A stretch of DNA of 64,000 bases from Phenylobacterium zucineum HLK1 (lineage in GTDB: Bacteria; Pseudomonadota; Alphaproteobacteria; Caulobacterales; Caulobacteraceae). The DNA lies in the NCBI RefSeq assembly GCF_000017265.1, contig NC_011144.1, positions 2,148,001-2,212,000 of the forward strand, written 5' to 3'. The position numbers and the translations under genes were made by a program. The number at the start of each line of letters is the position of its first letter. Positions within the stretch are counted from its first letter, which is position 1. Positions 25,606 through 38,001 of the stretch are shown here, one piece after another. The notes under the pieces were generated by a model. It did not search any database. It saw only the letters and a program-made list of their open reading frames with translations, and was not told where the DNA came from.

Positions 25606-27537
25606 CTATCTAGGTCCAGGCCCGGCGCCGCGCCAGTCGGCGAGTTGCTCGAGCACGTCGTTGACGAGCTGGCGGCGGCTCAGACCCGTCACGTCCCGGC
25701 GCAACCCTCGCGGCTCCACACGGGCGATCAGACGCCATTCCCGGGTACGGCGTCCGTCCGGCGCCTCCAGATGCGAGTAGGCCGGCAGCGGCCGCGCCTC
25801 GGGCGTGAGGCGGTACACGAAGCGGCCCGCCGCCTCGCCGCCCGTCGGGCCCACGTCGAGCCGCGCCTCGTCCTCGGCGAAGGCGACGTGAAGGCCGGGC
25901 AGCCCTTCGGCCTCGAGGGCGGCGCCCACGTCGCGCAGCGCGGGCGCCCCCTCCTCCGCGATCTGCCGCTCGATTTCGGCCTTCCGCGGCGGCGAGAGGA
26001 TCTGGGCGAGCCGCACCCGCAGCGCCGGCGCCTCGCGTCCGACCGCCACGCCCTTCACGTCGGCGTTCATCTGGCGCACCAGCCCCACGCAGAGCACGAT
26101 CATGATCAGGGCGAAGGGCAAGGCGGCGACAAGGGTCGCGGCCTGCAGCGCGCCGAGGCCGCCCGCCAGCAGCAGCAGCGCCGCCGCCCCGCCCTCGAGG
26201 GAGCACCAGTAGACCCGCTGCCAACGAGGGGTCTCCTCGGCGCCGCCCGAGGCGATGGTGTCGATGACGAGCGAGCCGGAATCGGCCGAGGTGACGAAGA
26301 ATACGGCCACCAGCAGCACGGCGAGCGTCGAGGTGATCGCCGCGCCCGGCAGGAACTCGAAGAAGCGGAAGAGCGCCGTCGACAGGTCCGACGTCACCGC
26401 CTGCGAGATGGCGCCGGCCGCCCCGCCCATGTCGAGGCTGATGGCGGTGTTCCCGAAGACGGTCATCCAGAGGAAGGTGAAGCCGGTCGGGACGAGCAGC
26501 ACGCCCACGACGAACTCGCGGACGGTGCGGCCCCGGGAGATGCGGGCGATGAACATCCCCACGAACGGCGACCAGGCGATCCACCAGGCCCAGTAGAACA
26601 GCGTCCAGTTCGCCATCCAGCCGCGCGGCTCGTAGGCGTAGAGGTTGAACGTGCGCACGAAGAAGTGGTCGAGGTAGAGACCGAAGTTCTGGACCAGCGC
26701 CTTGAGCAGGAAGCCGGTCGGCCCCACGGCGAGGACGAAGGCCATCAGGCAGACGGCGAGCGCCAGGTTCAGCTCCGAGAGGCGGCGCACGCCGCGATCG
26801 AGCCCGGTCAGCACCGAGACCATCGCGGCGCCCATGACGACGACGATCAAGCCGACCTGCACGGCGGGGTTGGACGGAAGCCCGACGAGGTAGGCGAGAC
26901 CGCTGTTGATCTGGGCGACGCCCAGGCCGAGCGAGGTAGCGATCCCGAACAGCGTCCCCCAGATGGCGAAGATGTCGACCGCATCGCCGATCGGCCCGTG
27001 GATCCGCCGCCCGAGCAGCGGATAGAGGCCCGAGCGCAGGGTCAGCGGCAGGCCCTTGCGGTGCGCGAAGAACGCCAGGCTGAGGCCCACCACCGCGTAG
27101 ACGGCCCAGGCGTGGACGCCCCAGTGGACGAAGGTGATCACCATCGCCTCGCGCGCGGCGGCGAACGTGCCGGGCGCGGCCTCCGGCGGGGCGGCGTAGT
27201 GCTGCACGGGCTCGGCGACGGCGAAGTACATCAGGCCGATGCCCATGCCGGCGGCGAACAGCATCGCCAGCCACGAGGCGTAGGGGAAGTCTGGCTCCGA
27301 ATCGTCAGGGCCGAGCTTCAGGCGGCCCGTCGAGCTGAACGCCAGCCCCAGGACAACGAACAGGAAGCCCGCGACGGCCGCCACGTAGAACCAGCCGAAC
27401 GCCCCGATGACCCAGCCCTGGGCGGCCTGGAAGACCCGGTCCGACGCGCCGGGCGCGGCCACGGCGACCGCCAGCAGCAGCCCTACGATCAGGCTCGCGC
27501 CCCAGAAGACCCGCGGATTCATCACCGACTTGACCAT
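25606..27537 (-). CDS. BCCT family transporter (BetT-like choline/betaine carrier)
   Basis: A 643-residue carrier with twelve predicted membrane spans and a long C-terminal cytoplasmic tail (about residues 500-643), as in BetT. The family motif YWAWWIAWSPFVGMFIARIS with GRTVREF is intact, including the tryptophans that form the quaternary-ammonium cage. It likely imports choline or a betaine, coupled to protons or sodium; the ligand is not certain. ATG 27537 is taken as start, with an in-frame ATG at 27522. No betA/betB genes are adjacent. It is divergent from the 2OG oxygenase gene. Confidence 0.9.
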   Translation of the reverse strand: MVKSVMNPRVFWGASLIVGLLLAVAVAAPGASDRVFQAAQGWVIGAFGWFYVAAVAGFLFVVLGLAFSSTGRLKLGPDDSEPDFPYASWLAMLFAAGMGIGLMYFAVAEPVQHYAAPPEAAPGTFAAAREAMVITFVHWGVHAWAVYAVVGLSLAFFAHRKGLPLTLRSGLYPLLGRRIHGPIGDAVDIFAIWGTLFGIATSLGLGVAQINSGLAYLVGLPSNPAVQVGLIVVVMGAAMVSVLTGLDRGVRRLSELNLALAVCLMAFVLAVGPTGFLLKALVQNFGLYLDHFFVRTFNLYAYEPRGWMANWTLFYWAWWIAWSPFVGMFIARISRGRTVREFVVGVLLVPTGFTFLWMTVFGNTAISLDMGGAAGAISQAVTSDLSTALFRFFEFLPGAAITSTLAVLLVAVFFVTSADSGSLVIDTIASGGAEETPRWQRVYWCSLEGGAAALLLLAGGLGALQAATLVAALPFALIMIVLCVGLVRQMNADVKGVAVGREAPALRVRLAQILSPPRKAEIERQIAEEGAPALRDVGAALEAEGLPGLHVAFAEDEARLDVGPTGGEAAGRFVYRLTPEARPLPAYSHLEAPDGRRTREWRLIARVEPRGLRRDVTGLSRRQLVNDVLEQLADWRGAGPGPR

Positions 27538-27637
27538 TCGCGGAAAGCGCCGGGCCGCCGCGGGCGTTCCCGCGCAAATCGGACCTCGCGTTCCCTCGGG
27601 CCTTGAGCGGCCGACGCCGCGGAGGGATGGAGGCGGC

Positions 27638-28336
27638 ATGGACGCCCTCGACACCCTCGACTGGCCGGCGATCGAGGCCGGCCTGGACGCGCACGGATGC
27701 GCCCTCCTCCCGCGGCTGCTGGACTCCGCCACCTGCGCCGAGATCGCCGGCTGGTACGACCGGCCCGAGCTGTTCCGCAGCACGGTCGTCATGGCCCGCC
27801 ACGGCTTCGGGCGGGGCGAGTACCGCTACTTCCGCTACGACCTGCCGCCCGCCGTGGCGGAGCTGCGCACGCGGCTCTATCCGCCGCTCGTCGCCATCGC
27901 GAACCGCTGGAACGGGGCCATGGGCCTGCCGGCCCGCTATCCGGAGGATCACGCCGCCTTCCTCGCCCGCTGCCACGGGGCCGGCCAGACGCGGCCGACG
28001 CCGCTGCTGCTGCGCTATGGGCCCGGCGACTACAACTGCCTGCACCAGGACCTCTACGGCGAGCACGTCTTCCCGCTGCAGGTCGCCGTGCTGCTGTCCG
28101 AGCCGGGCCGCGACTTCGAGGGCGGCGAGTTCGTCCTGACCGAGCAGCGCCCGCGGATGCAGTCGCGGGTGGAGGTCACGCCGCTGCGCCAGGGCGACGC
28201 CGTCGTCTTCCCGGTGCGCGAGCGGCCGGTCCGGGGCGTGCGCGGCGTCTATCGCGTGAACCTGCGCCATGGCGTCAGCCGCCTGCGCGCGGGCCGGCGC
28301 CACACCCTGGGGATCATCTTCCACGACGCGGCCTGA
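27638..28336 (+). CDS. 2OG-Fe(II) oxygenase family protein (COG3826)
   Basis: A 232-residue oxygenase whose core is strongly conserved: VVMARHGFGRGEYRYF, LLLRYGPGDYNCLHQDLYGE and LRAGRRHTLGIIFHDAA. The iron ligands would be His and Asp in LHQDLYGEH and the His in RRHTLG; the Arg two residues before could bind 2-oxoglutarate. I recall the family being labelled as acting on damaged DNA, but experimental support is not known to me. The start ATG 27638 has GGAGGGATGGAGG upstream. It is divergent from the BCCT gene. Confidence 0.83.
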   Translation: MDALDTLDWPAIEAGLDAHGCALLPRLLDSATCAEIAGWYDRPELFRSTVVMARHGFGRGEYRYFRYDLPPAVAELRTRLYPPLVAIANRWNGAMGLPARYPEDHAAFLARCHGAGQTRPTPLLLRYGPGDYNCLHQDLYGEHVFPLQVAVLLSEPGRDFEGGEFVLTEQRPRMQSRVEVTPLRQGDAVVFPVRERPVRGVRGVYRVNLRHGVSRLRAGRRHTLGIIFHDAA

Positions 28337-28424
28337 TCGCGGCTTTCGGACATGTGTTGAAGAAGCTGCATTGGCCCGGGCGGGAGCGGCGCCGATGTTC
28401 CGGGCGAGCAAAGGAGACCTTCCC

Positions 28425-28895
28425 ATGTCCTTCGTCGTCACCGGCCTGCCCGCCCAGGACTTCCAGCCCCTCTTCGGCCTTCCGGACGAGGCCCTCGCCG
28501 CCCGCGGCGTCCAGCGCATGAGCGTGACAGCGCCGCTGGGCTTCCCGTGCCGCATCAGCCTCGAGGACCGCCCGGTCGGCGACACGGTCCTGCTCATGAA
28601 CTTCGAGCACCAGCCGGCGGACACGCCGTTCCGCTCGCGCCACGCGATCTTCGTCGGAGAACAGGCGAACAAGGCCGCCAGGTATGTGGACGAACTGCCG
28701 CCCGTGCTCGCCGCACGCCCCTTCACCTCGCTGCGGGCGTTCGACGCGGCCGGCATGATGACGGACGGCGCGCTCGTCGCGGTCGGCGACCTGCCCGACG
28801 AGATCCGCCGGATGCTGGACGCGCCGGGAACGGCCTACCTCCACGCCCATTATCCCGGCCGCGGCTGCTTCGCCGCCCGGATCGCAAGGGCGTGA
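28425..28895 (+). CDS. DUF1203 family protein
   Basis: A 156-residue soluble protein. CRISLEDRPVGDTVLLMNFE followed by HQPADTPFRSRHAIFVGE and a C-terminal YLHAHYPGRGCFAARIAR are typical of DUF1203, a family without assigned function; the conserved His and Cys residues could bind metal. The start follows AAGGAGACC. It lies 88 bases behind the 2OG oxygenase gene on the same strand and may share its transcript. Confidence 0.85.
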   Translation: MSFVVTGLPAQDFQPLFGLPDEALAARGVQRMSVTAPLGFPCRISLEDRPVGDTVLLMNFEHQPADTPFRSRHAIFVGEQANKAARYVDELPPVLAARPFTSLRAFDAAGMMTDGALVAVGDLPDEIRRMLDAPGTAYLHAHYPGRGCFAARIARA

Positions 28896-28929
28896 GGATC
28901 GCAACCATCTTTCGCGAAGCGGGTTTCCC

Positions 28930-28947
28930 CCTCCGAATTAACGGAGG
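28930..28947 (+). promoter_or_regulatory. RBS-occluding hairpin before a small exported-protein gene
   Basis: CCTCCG-AATTAA-CGGAGG is a perfect 6-bp stem whose 3' arm contains the ribosome binding site (GGAGG) of the TTG-started gene at 28960. Such a hairpin would lower translation unless melted. Confidence 0.4.
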
Positions 28948-28959
28948 AGAATTAAGCAC

Positions 28960-29292
28960 TTGCCCGTTTCGCCAAAGGTCTTGGGGGCTCTCGTCATCCT
29001 GGCCGCGCCCGCGCCGGCGCTGGCCCAAACCGCCCTCGCGGCCGTCGGCAGCGGCATGAGCGGGCAGGTCGCCGCGGCGCCGGCCGCCGACTCGCCGCGC
29101 GTCACCCTCGCCGCCCGCAAGGCGGCGATGGAAGAACGGCGGACGACGCCGGCCCCCCGCGCGCTCGACCTGACCGTCCGCGGCGACGACCGCCTGAGCG
29201 GCGACGTCGAGCTGCGCGAGAAGGACGCCTGGACCGACGACGAGGGCTTCCAGGTCAAGCCGACGAAGGTCGCCTACGTCCGCAGGTTCTGA
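28960..29292 (+). CDS. Hypothetical exported protein
   Basis: A 110-residue protein with a likely signal peptide (LGALVILAAPAPALAQ, cut near residue 23) and a mature part rich in Ala, Arg and charged residues (AARKAAMEERRTTPAPRALD). I recognise no domain. TTG 28960 is the start, set by GGAGGAGAA upstream. It would be periplasmic or surface-associated. Its 3' end overlaps the convergent L,D-transpeptidase gene by 19 bases. Confidence 0.65.
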   Translation: MPVSPKVLGALVILAAPAPALAQTALAAVGSGMSGQVAAAPAADSPRVTLAARKAAMEERRTTPAPRALDLTVRGDDRLSGDVELREKDAWTDDEGFQVKPTKVAYVRRF

Positions 29293-30725
29293 TCGCCCGC
29301 GCGGGCGGCGATGACCTGGCTGTCGCGTCCGTAGAGGTCGGGGTGGCGAAGCACCTCGCCACCCTCGCCCCGCTCGGCGGTCAGATAGAGGATGTAGACC
29401 GGCACGCCCCGAGGCAGGTCGACCCGCTGGTTGAGGCCCTCCGGAGGCCGCTCCCCCTCTTCCCACTCCAGCAGCCGGCGCGTCAGCCGATCGGCGTCGG
29501 CGAGGCGAATGCAGCCGGCGCTCAGTGTCCGCCGCGAGCGCCGGAACGACGCCTTGTCGGGGGTGTCGTGCAGGTAGATCCCCAAATGGTTCGGCAGCAT
29601 CAGCTTGACGTTCCCCAGGATGTTGCCCGGCCCCGGCGACTGCCGCAGGCGAAGGGACCGTTCGCCTCGGGCGACCGCGCGCCAGTCGATCTCGGCCGGG
29701 TCGAGCACCCGGGCCTGCGGCGACCAGTCCGAGAGCGCCTCGAAGCCCGCAGCGGCCAGAAACCCCGGCCCTTCCCGGAGGACCCGCGGCGCGAACTCCT
29801 CGCGCACCATGCCTTCCGGCAGGTTCCAGTAGGGGCGGAAGCGAGCGTAACGGATCACGCCGGCCATAGGGGGCGTGGCCGCGCTCGGACGGCCGACGAT
29901 CACCGGCATCCGGTCCACCTCCTCGCCGTCCTCGTAGACGCGCAGCTCCGCGCTTGCGGCGTTCACGAGGATGAAGCGCGGCCCGAGGGCGCGCGGCAGG
30001 CCGCGGGCGCGGTCCATGTTGGCCAGGATCAGCCGCTCGGTCGCCACCCCGCCTGAGCGGGCCCGGTGCTCGGCCAGGGCGGCCCGGAGCTCCTCGTACA
30101 CTGGATTCATGCGCGCGGCGGCGCGGACGTGGGCCGCCAGCGACGGGGCGCGGGCGGCCGCGTCGAGAACCGCCAGCGCCCCGACCGCCGGCGGCGTCAG
30201 CTCCGAGTCCATGAACGCCAGGCGCGCCGGCTCGGGCGGGGTGCGCAGGTCGACGACATAGGCGGCGAAGGCTTCGGACACCGCCACCTCGGCCCGCGCC
30301 AGCTCGGCCGGCGCGCCGCCGCGCGCCGCCTGCAGCCGCACAGTCAGGGCCTCGGGCCGGTAGCGGCCCGGGTCGAGGCCGTCTCGGGCGGCCGCGCGCA
30401 CCAGGGCCAGCACCTCGTAGGCTTCCGGCCTGGGGCCGCCCTCCGCCCCGCCGGTCACCCAGAGCGGCCGATGGTCCCGCGCCGCGTAGAAGGCGCGCAG
30501 AGGGTCATCCGCCGGCCGCCGCTCCAGGAGGTTCTGAAGCGCGCCCAGCGACCGGGCCTCGCCCGGCCGCGTCGCCGCCTGGGTGCCGTGGAAGGCGCCG
30601 CTGGGAATCCAGGGCGCGGCGACGACCGCCGCCAGGACCAGGCCCTTGGCGGCTTCGCCGAGCCGCAACCGGCGGATCAGCCCCGGCGGCGCCTTGCTCG
30701 CAGGATCAGCCGCGCTCGCCCGCAC
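29274..30725 (-). CDS. L,D-transpeptidase family protein (YcbB-like)
   Basis: About 483 residues, with an N-terminal membrane anchor or signal (GLVLAAVVAAPWIPS), a central peptidoglycan-binding-like region and a C-terminal YkuD catalytic domain. The active site reads LGIYLHDTPDK followed by RTLSAGCIRLADAD, giving the H-x(n)-S-x-G-C-x-R motif with its catalytic Cys. The order resembles E. coli YcbB/LdtD, which makes 3-3 crosslinks. The start is uncertain: GTG 30725 overlaps the upstream gene by 20 bases; TTG 30668 is the alternative. It acts in the periplasm. Confidence 0.87.
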   Translation of the reverse strand: MRASAADPASKAPPGLIRRLRLGEAAKGLVLAAVVAAPWIPSGAFHGTQAATRPGEARSLGALQNLLERRPADDPLRAFYAARDHRPLWVTGGAEGGPRPEAYEVLALVRAAARDGLDPGRYRPEALTVRLQAARGGAPAELARAEVAVSEAFAAYVVDLRTPPEPARLAFMDSELTPPAVGALAVLDAAARAPSLAAHVRAAARMNPVYEELRAALAEHRARSGGVATERLILANMDRARGLPRALGPRFILVNAASAELRVYEDGEEVDRMPVIVGRPSAATPPMAGVIRYARFRPYWNLPEGMVREEFAPRVLREGPGFLAAAGFEALSDWSPQARVLDPAEIDWRAVARGERSLRLRQSPGPGNILGNVKLMLPNHLGIYLHDTPDKASFRRSRRTLSAGCIRLADADRLTRRLLEWEEGERPPEGLNQRVDLPRGVPVYILYLTAERGEGGEVLRHPDLYGRDSQVIAARAGDQNLRT

Positions 30726-30975
30726 GGTCCATCGCCGTGCCGGCCGCGTCGTCGCCGAACTCGCCGGCGTTGGTCGCGCCGCTCTGCGCCGCGGTGTCGG
30801 CGCCGTAGGCGTCGGCCCCGGCGGCCCGATCGGTGGACATGGCGCCGGTCGCGGCGGATCCGGTCTGGCCCTGCATGCTGGGGTCGGCGGCCCCGCTGCT
30901 GGTCGTCTGAGCGATGGCCACCGCGCCGAACATGAGCGCGCTGGCCGCGCCCGCCACAAGGATGGTCTTGTTCAT
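30706..30975 (-). CDS. Small exported acidic protein
   Basis: An 89-residue protein with a signal peptide (ILVAGAASALMFGAVAIAQ) and a low-complexity acidic mature part rich in Ala, Gly, Asp, Ser and Thr. ATG 30975 follows GAGGGAG. No domain is recognised. It overlaps the start of the L,D-transpeptidase gene, so the two are probably one operon and may both serve the envelope. Confidence 0.68.
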   Translation of the reverse strand: MNKTILVAGAASALMFGAVAIAQTTSSGAADPSMQGQTGSAATGAMSTDRAAGADAYGADTAAQSGATNAGEFGDDAAGTAMDRAGERG

Positions 30976-31142
30976 GGATCGAACTCCCTCAGTCCCTGAG
31001 CTGGGACCCCCAACGAACCGGCGGGGAATGACGGCTGTTCCCGCAGCGTGCGAAAAGAACGGCGGGCCGCGCCGCCCGACGTACGACTCTGCTGCCAGCG
31101 TTGTGTCAGCAGAGCTGCGGCGGTCCGACGCGGGACCCCTTT

Positions 31143-31157
31143 GTTCGCCTTGCGTTC
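31143..31157 (+). promoter_or_regulatory. LexA SOS box of uvrA
   Basis: GTTC-GCCTTGC-GTTC is an exact match to the alphaproteobacterial LexA site GTTC-N7-GTTC. It lies 99 bases before the uvrA ATG, so uvrA should be induced by DNA damage. Confidence 0.88.
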
Positions 31158-31256
31158 CCGTGTTATCGCTGACTCGCGTTTCCTACATTCAGCGGTCTCG
31201 CCGACAGGGCCTCTGAACCAGGACCTCCACGGCGCAATGCGTGTTTCCGGGACAAG

Positions 31257-34157
<2,901 letters not shown>

Positions 34158-34197
34158 ACTCCCGCTACGCTCCCGCGACCAATCAGGAGGGAACGCC

Positions 34198-34809
34198 TTG
34201 AAGCTCTATGGCGCGCCGACGCCGGCACCGAACCCCAGGCGGGTGCGGATCTTCCTCGCCGAGAAGGGCGTCGAGCTGCCGGAGACTCCGGTCAGCCTGC
34301 TGAAGGGCGAGCACAAGTCGCCCGAGCACCGGTCGCGCAACAGCCTGGGCCAGGTCCCGACCCTGGAGCTGGACGACGGGACCTGCATCTCGGAAACGGT
34401 CGCCATCTGCCGCTACTTCGAGGAGGTGCGGCCCGAGCCGCCGCTGTTCGGGCGCACGCCGGTCGAGAAGGCGCTGGTCGAGATGTGGGTGCGCCGCGTG
34501 GAGTTCACGGTGATGGCGCCGGTCGGCGCGTTCTGGCGGCACGCCCATCCCCTGACGGCCCAGCTGCTCACCCAGTTCAAGGAGTTCGGCGAGTCGAACC
34601 GCGACAGCTATGCCGCCGCGCAGCGGTGGCTGGACCGCGAGCTGGCGGACCGGGCCCACCTGGCGGGCGACGACTTCACCGTCGCCGACATCTGCCTGCT
34701 GACGACGGTGGATTTCGCGGACTGGATCGGGCTGCCCGTCCTGGACGAGGTCCCCAACCTGCGAGCCTGGCGCGAGCGGGTCGCGGCCCGCCCCAGCGCC
34801 GCCGCCTAG
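34198..34809 (+). CDS. Glutathione S-transferase family protein
   Basis: A 203-residue GST with an N-terminal thioredoxin-like domain ([20 protein letters not shown], then [20 protein letters not shown], where the Pro-Thr and Glu-Thr contact glutathione) and a C-terminal helical domain containing [22 protein letters not shown] 34198 is the start, set by CAGGAGGGAACGCC. It follows uvrA by 40 bases and could be on the same transcript. Its stop overlaps the convergent membrane-protein gene by four bases. Confidence 0.9.
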   Translation: MKLYGAPTPAPNPRRVRIFLAEKGVELPETPVSLLKGEHKSPEHRSRNSLGQVPTLELDDGTCISETVAICRYFEEVRPEPPLFGRTPVEKALVEMWVRRVEFTVMAPVGAFWRHAHPLTAQLLTQFKEFGESNRDSYAAAQRWLDRELADRAHLAGDDFTVADICLLTTVDFADWIGLPVLDEVPNLRAWRERVAARPSAAA

Positions 34810-35714
34810 GACGCCGCGGGAGCGGGGGCGCCCGCGGTGAGAGCCCGGTAGGCGTAGGCGCCCGGCGCGGCGATCACCGCGTACCAGAGGGCGTTGAACA
34901 GGCTGGACAGCACCATGTACGCCACTCGCAGCGGGTGGAAGTAGGCCGACAGCGTCGGCTCGGTCGGCTGCACGATCTCGGCGACCTCGGCGAGACTGCC
35001 GCCCGAGGCGACCACGACGATGCCGGCCACCGGCAGGAAGACCATCAGCGCCAGCAAGGCCACCACCACGATGCACGACAGCGCCAGGATGTAGGCGCCG
35101 GTCAGGCGCCAGAACTGGCCGCGGGTGATCGGCCAGGAGTCGAGGATGGCGAGCTTGCGCCGCTCGAAGGTGATCACCGGGGCCAGCGACATGCGCACGC
35201 CGACCCAGACGATCACGCCAAGGGCGAAGACCCAGGCGATGGTGCCGGTGAACACCATGGCCCCCTGCCCGAGCGGCGAGGACAGCGTGGCCGCGAGGAC
35301 CGCGAAGAGCACCGCGGCGGCCATCAGGAAGATGAACAGCACCACGTAGATCAGCGCGAGCGCCATCAGGCGGATCTCGTCGCCGCCGATGCGGAACAGG
35401 CGGATCGAGCCCGTCTCGCCCCGCAGCAGGACCCGGTAGATGGCCGCCGCCATCATGCACTGCACGAGCAGGCCGAACAGCAGCAGCGGCGAGAGGATGG
35501 TCAGCGCCTCGAAGAGCGGGCCGGACTCCAGCGTCTCCTGACCGGACAACGCCGCGAGGGCCGCGTGGGCCTCGGGCGGCATGTTCACCTCGATGAACAC
35601 GCCCAGCACGCTGACCAGGAAGACGAACACGCTGGCCGCCAGCAGCTTGCGCGGCCGCTCCTTGGTGATGCGGAATCCTTCCAACGCGGCGTCGGTCGCC
35701 GAAAACCCAGCCAT
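34806..35714 (-). CDS. Multi-pass membrane protein of unknown function
   Basis: A 302-residue inner-membrane protein with about six hydrophobic segments, starting [18 protein letters not shown] and including [20 protein letters not shown] and [20 protein letters not shown]. The pattern, with the cytoplasmic-looking motif [20 protein letters not shown], resembles glycerophosphoryl-diester-phosphodiesterase membrane-domain or DUF975-like proteins, but I cannot assign a family. It is a single gene, convergent with the GST and divergent from trmFO. Confidence 0.75.
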   Translation of the reverse strand: MAGFSATDAALEGFRITKERPRKLLAASVFVFLVSVLGVFIEVNMPPEAHAALAALSGQETLESGPLFEALTILSPLLLFGLLVQCMMAAAIYRVLLRGETGSIRLFRIGGDEIRLMALALIYVVLFIFLMAAAVLFAVLAATLSSPLGQGAMVFTGTIAWVFALGVIVWVGVRMSLAPVITFERRKLAILDSWPITRGQFWRLTGAYILALSCIVVVALLALMVFLPVAGIVVVASGGSLAEVAEIVQPTEPTLSAYFHPLRVAYMVLSSLFNALWYAVIAAPGAYAYRALTAGAPAPAAS

Positions 35715-35846
35715 CTACATCCCTTGGCCCGACTGCTTGAGCGCGCGATTCGGGCCGCCCCTTCAGCCGCCCACGTTGCCGCGCCGAGGATCAAGCGCGC
35801 AAGGCCCCGCTCGCGATCCCGGCCGTTCGTTGCTAGTGAACCGGCC

Positions 35847-37247
35847 ATGTCGATGAACCCTATCCATGTCGTGGGCGGCGGCCTGGCCGGCTCGGAAGCC
35901 GCCTGGCAGATCGCCGAGGCCGGCGTGCCGGTCGTGCTGCACGAGATGCGCCCGGTGCGCCGCACCGACGCGCACCACACCGACCGCCTCGCCGAGCTGG
36001 TCTGCTCGAACTCGTTCCGGGCCGACGACTGGACCGGCAACGCGGTCGGCCTGCTGCACGCCGAGATGCGCCGGCTGGGCTCGATCATCATGTCGGCGGG
36101 GGACGCCCACCAGGTGCCGGCCGGCGGCGCGCTGGCCGTGGACCGCGAGGGCTTCTCCCAGGCCGTGACCGAGCGGCTGGAGGCCCATCCGCTGGTGACC
36201 ATCGCCCGCGAGGAGATCGCCGGCCTGCCGCCGCAGGACTGGGACAGCGTGATCCTGGCCACCGGCCCCCTCACCTCGCCCGCCCTGGCCGACGCGGTGC
36301 TGAAGCTGACCGGCGAGGACCAGCTGTCGTTCTTCGACGCCATCGCCCCGATCGTGCACTTCGAGTCCATCGACATGGACGTCGCCTGGCGCCAGTCGCG
36401 CTACGACAAGGCCGGGCCCGGCGGCGATGCGGCGGCCTACATCAACTGCCCGATGACCGAGGCGCAGTACGAGGCGTTCATCGACGCCCTGCTGGCCGCC
36501 CCGAAGGCCGAGTTCAAGGAGTGGGAGCACGTGCCCTACTTCGACGGCTGCCTGCCGATCGAGGTGATGGCCGAGCGCGGGCGCGAGACCCTGCGCCACG
36601 GGCCGATGAAGCCGGTCGGCCTGACCAACGCCCACAGGCCCGACGAGAAGCCCCACGCCGTCGTCCAGCTGCGCCAGGACAACGCCCTGGGGACCCTGTG
36701 GAACATGGTGGGCTTCCAGACCAAGCTGAAGCACGGCGCCCAGACCGAGGTGTTCCGGATGATCCCGGGCCTCGAAAAGGCGGTGTTCGCCAGGCTCGGC
36801 GGCCTGCACCGCAACACCTTCATCAACAGCCCCCGGCTGCTGGACGGCGTCCTGCGCCTGAAGGCCCAGCCGCGCCTGCGCTTCGCGGGCCAGGTGACGG
36901 GCGTGGAGGGCTATGTGGAGAGCGCCGCGGTAGGCCTGCTGGCCGGGCGCTTCGCCGCCGCCGAACGCCTGGGCCGCCCCGCCGTCGCACCGCCGCCGAC
37001 CACGGCCCTGGGCGGACTGATCGGGCACATCACCGGCGGGCATCTGGAGGGCGGGAGCGGTTCGTTCCAGCCGATGAACATCAACTACGGCCTGATCCCG
37101 CCCATCGCTCCGCCCAAGCGCGACGCGGAGGGCCGGCGCCTGGGTGCCAAGGAGAAGACCCGAATCAAGAAGCGGCTGGTGGGCGAGCGGGCCCTGGCCG
37201 ACCTCGAGGCCTGGCTGAGCGGGGCGCAGGCGGTCGCGGCCGAGTAG
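35847..37247 (+). CDS. trmFO: tRNA uracil-54 C5-methyltransferase TrmFO (folate/FAD-dependent)
   Basis: A 466-residue enzyme that makes ribothymidine at tRNA position 54 using methylenetetrahydrofolate and FADH2. The N-terminal FAD motif is [38 protein letters not shown] carries the conserved Cys, and [20 protein letters not shown] and [14 protein letters not shown] are typical C-terminal blocks. ATG 35847 is the start; ATG 35853 is possible. A thymidylate-synthase-independent methyl donor route is normal for this family. It is convergent with the squalene-synthase-like gene. Confidence 0.96.
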   Translation: MSMNPIHVVGGGLAGSEAAWQIAEAGVPVVLHEMRPVRRTDAHHTDRLAELVCSNSFRADDWTGNAVGLLHAEMRRLGSIIMSAGDAHQVPAGGALAVDREGFSQAVTERLEAHPLVTIAREEIAGLPPQDWDSVILATGPLTSPALADAVLKLTGEDQLSFFDAIAPIVHFESIDMDVAWRQSRYDKAGPGGDAAAYINCPMTEAQYEAFIDALLAAPKAEFKEWEHVPYFDGCLPIEVMAERGRETLRHGPMKPVGLTNAHRPDEKPHAVVQLRQDNALGTLWNMVGFQTKLKHGAQTEVFRMIPGLEKAVFARLGGLHRNTFINSPRLLDGVLRLKAQPRLRFAGQVTGVEGYVESAAVGLLAGRFAAAERLGRPAVAPPPTTALGGLIGHITGGHLEGGSGSFQPMNINYGLIPPIAPPKRDAEGRRLGAKEKTRIKKRLVGERALADLEAWLSGAQAVAAE

Positions 37248-37271
37248 CGCCCGCTCCCGATCCGGGGGAAG

Positions 37272-37943
37272 TCAGATCCGGCCGCGGGCGACCGCCAGGA
37301 TCAGGCGCAGCCGGTCCCCGACCGGCGAGCGGCGGCGGCCGATCAGGGCGGCGTGAGCGGCGGCCGCGAAGGCCTGGGCGTCCAGCCCGCGCACCGCCTG
37401 ACGGGCGCCTTCCAGCGTCTTCGCCGCAAGGCCGGCGAACACCGGCGCGGCCGCGGCCCGGCGGGACATGGCCCAGGCGGTCCCCGCCGCGCGGGCGGGT
37501 CCGGCGTCGCTCCCGGGCGCCAGGATCATCGCCGCGAGCTCGGCGGCCCGTCCGGCGGTGTCCCGGGCCCAGGCCAGGGCTTCAGGCGGGTCCATCGGCG
37601 AGGCGTCCAGCTCGCGGTAGCGGGCGTCGATCATCGCCTCCAGCAGGTCCCGCGGCAGGCCGCGCCGGCGCACGGCGACGGCCAGCGCCTGGGCCGTCGG
37701 ATGGCGGCGGACGGGACGGCCCTCGAACACCTCGTCCAGCACCTCGCGCCACCAGGTGAGGCGCATCTCGCCCAGCAGCGCGTTGGAGGCCACCTTGGGC
37801 GCGCGGGCCAGCTCGTGGTCGAAGGCGTAGATCGCGACCACGTCCGCCCGCCGCTCGCGCTCGCCGATGAAGCGGCTGGAAAGCCAGCGGTCCGGGTCGT
37901 TGCGCCGGATCAGCGCGTCGAGGTCTTCGAGGTCGTCGCTCAT
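37272..37943 (-). CDS. Squalene/phytoene synthase family protein (NDUFAF6-like)
   Basis: A 223-residue member of the trans-isoprenyl diphosphate synthase head-to-head group. RERRADVVAIYAFDHELAR and LTWWREVLDEVFEG resemble the family, but the Asp-rich catalytic motifs are not evident, and the length is below that of true phytoene synthases (about 300). It is nearer to the NDUFAF6-type homologues, linked to complex I assembly in mitochondria, so squalene or carotenoid synthesis is doubtful. ATG 37943 is preferred to TTG 37952, which touches the upstream terminator. Confidence 0.78.
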   Translation of the reverse strand: MSDDLEDLDALIRRNDPDRWLSSRFIGERERRADVVAIYAFDHELARAPKVASNALLGEMRLTWWREVLDEVFEGRPVRRHPTAQALAVAVRRRGLPRDLLEAMIDARYRELDASPMDPPEALAWARDTAGRAAELAAMILAPGSDAGPARAAGTAWAMSRRAAAAPVFAGLAAKTLEGARQAVRGLDAQAFAAAAHAALIGRRRSPVGDRLRLILAVARGRI

Positions 37944-37950
37944 CGCCAAC

Positions 37951-37978
37951 AAAAAAAGGCCCGCCGGTTGGCGGGCCT
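37951..37978 (-). terminator. Rho-independent terminator of the PuuD-like gene
   Basis: On the minus strand the 9-bp stem AGGCCCGCC / GGCGGGCCT with loop AACC is followed by seven T residues. It lies 23 bases after the PuuD-like stop and just before the next gene, so the two are separate units. Confidence 0.92.
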
Positions 37979-38001
37979 TCTCGCAGAGATCGCCTCCGGC
38001 G

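Noticed and set aside
24907..27606. 899-codon plus frame opposite the ABC-F and BCCT genes
   Set aside because: The minus-strand genes have intact Walker motifs and BCCT signatures; the plus frame is low-complexity and lacks start signals.
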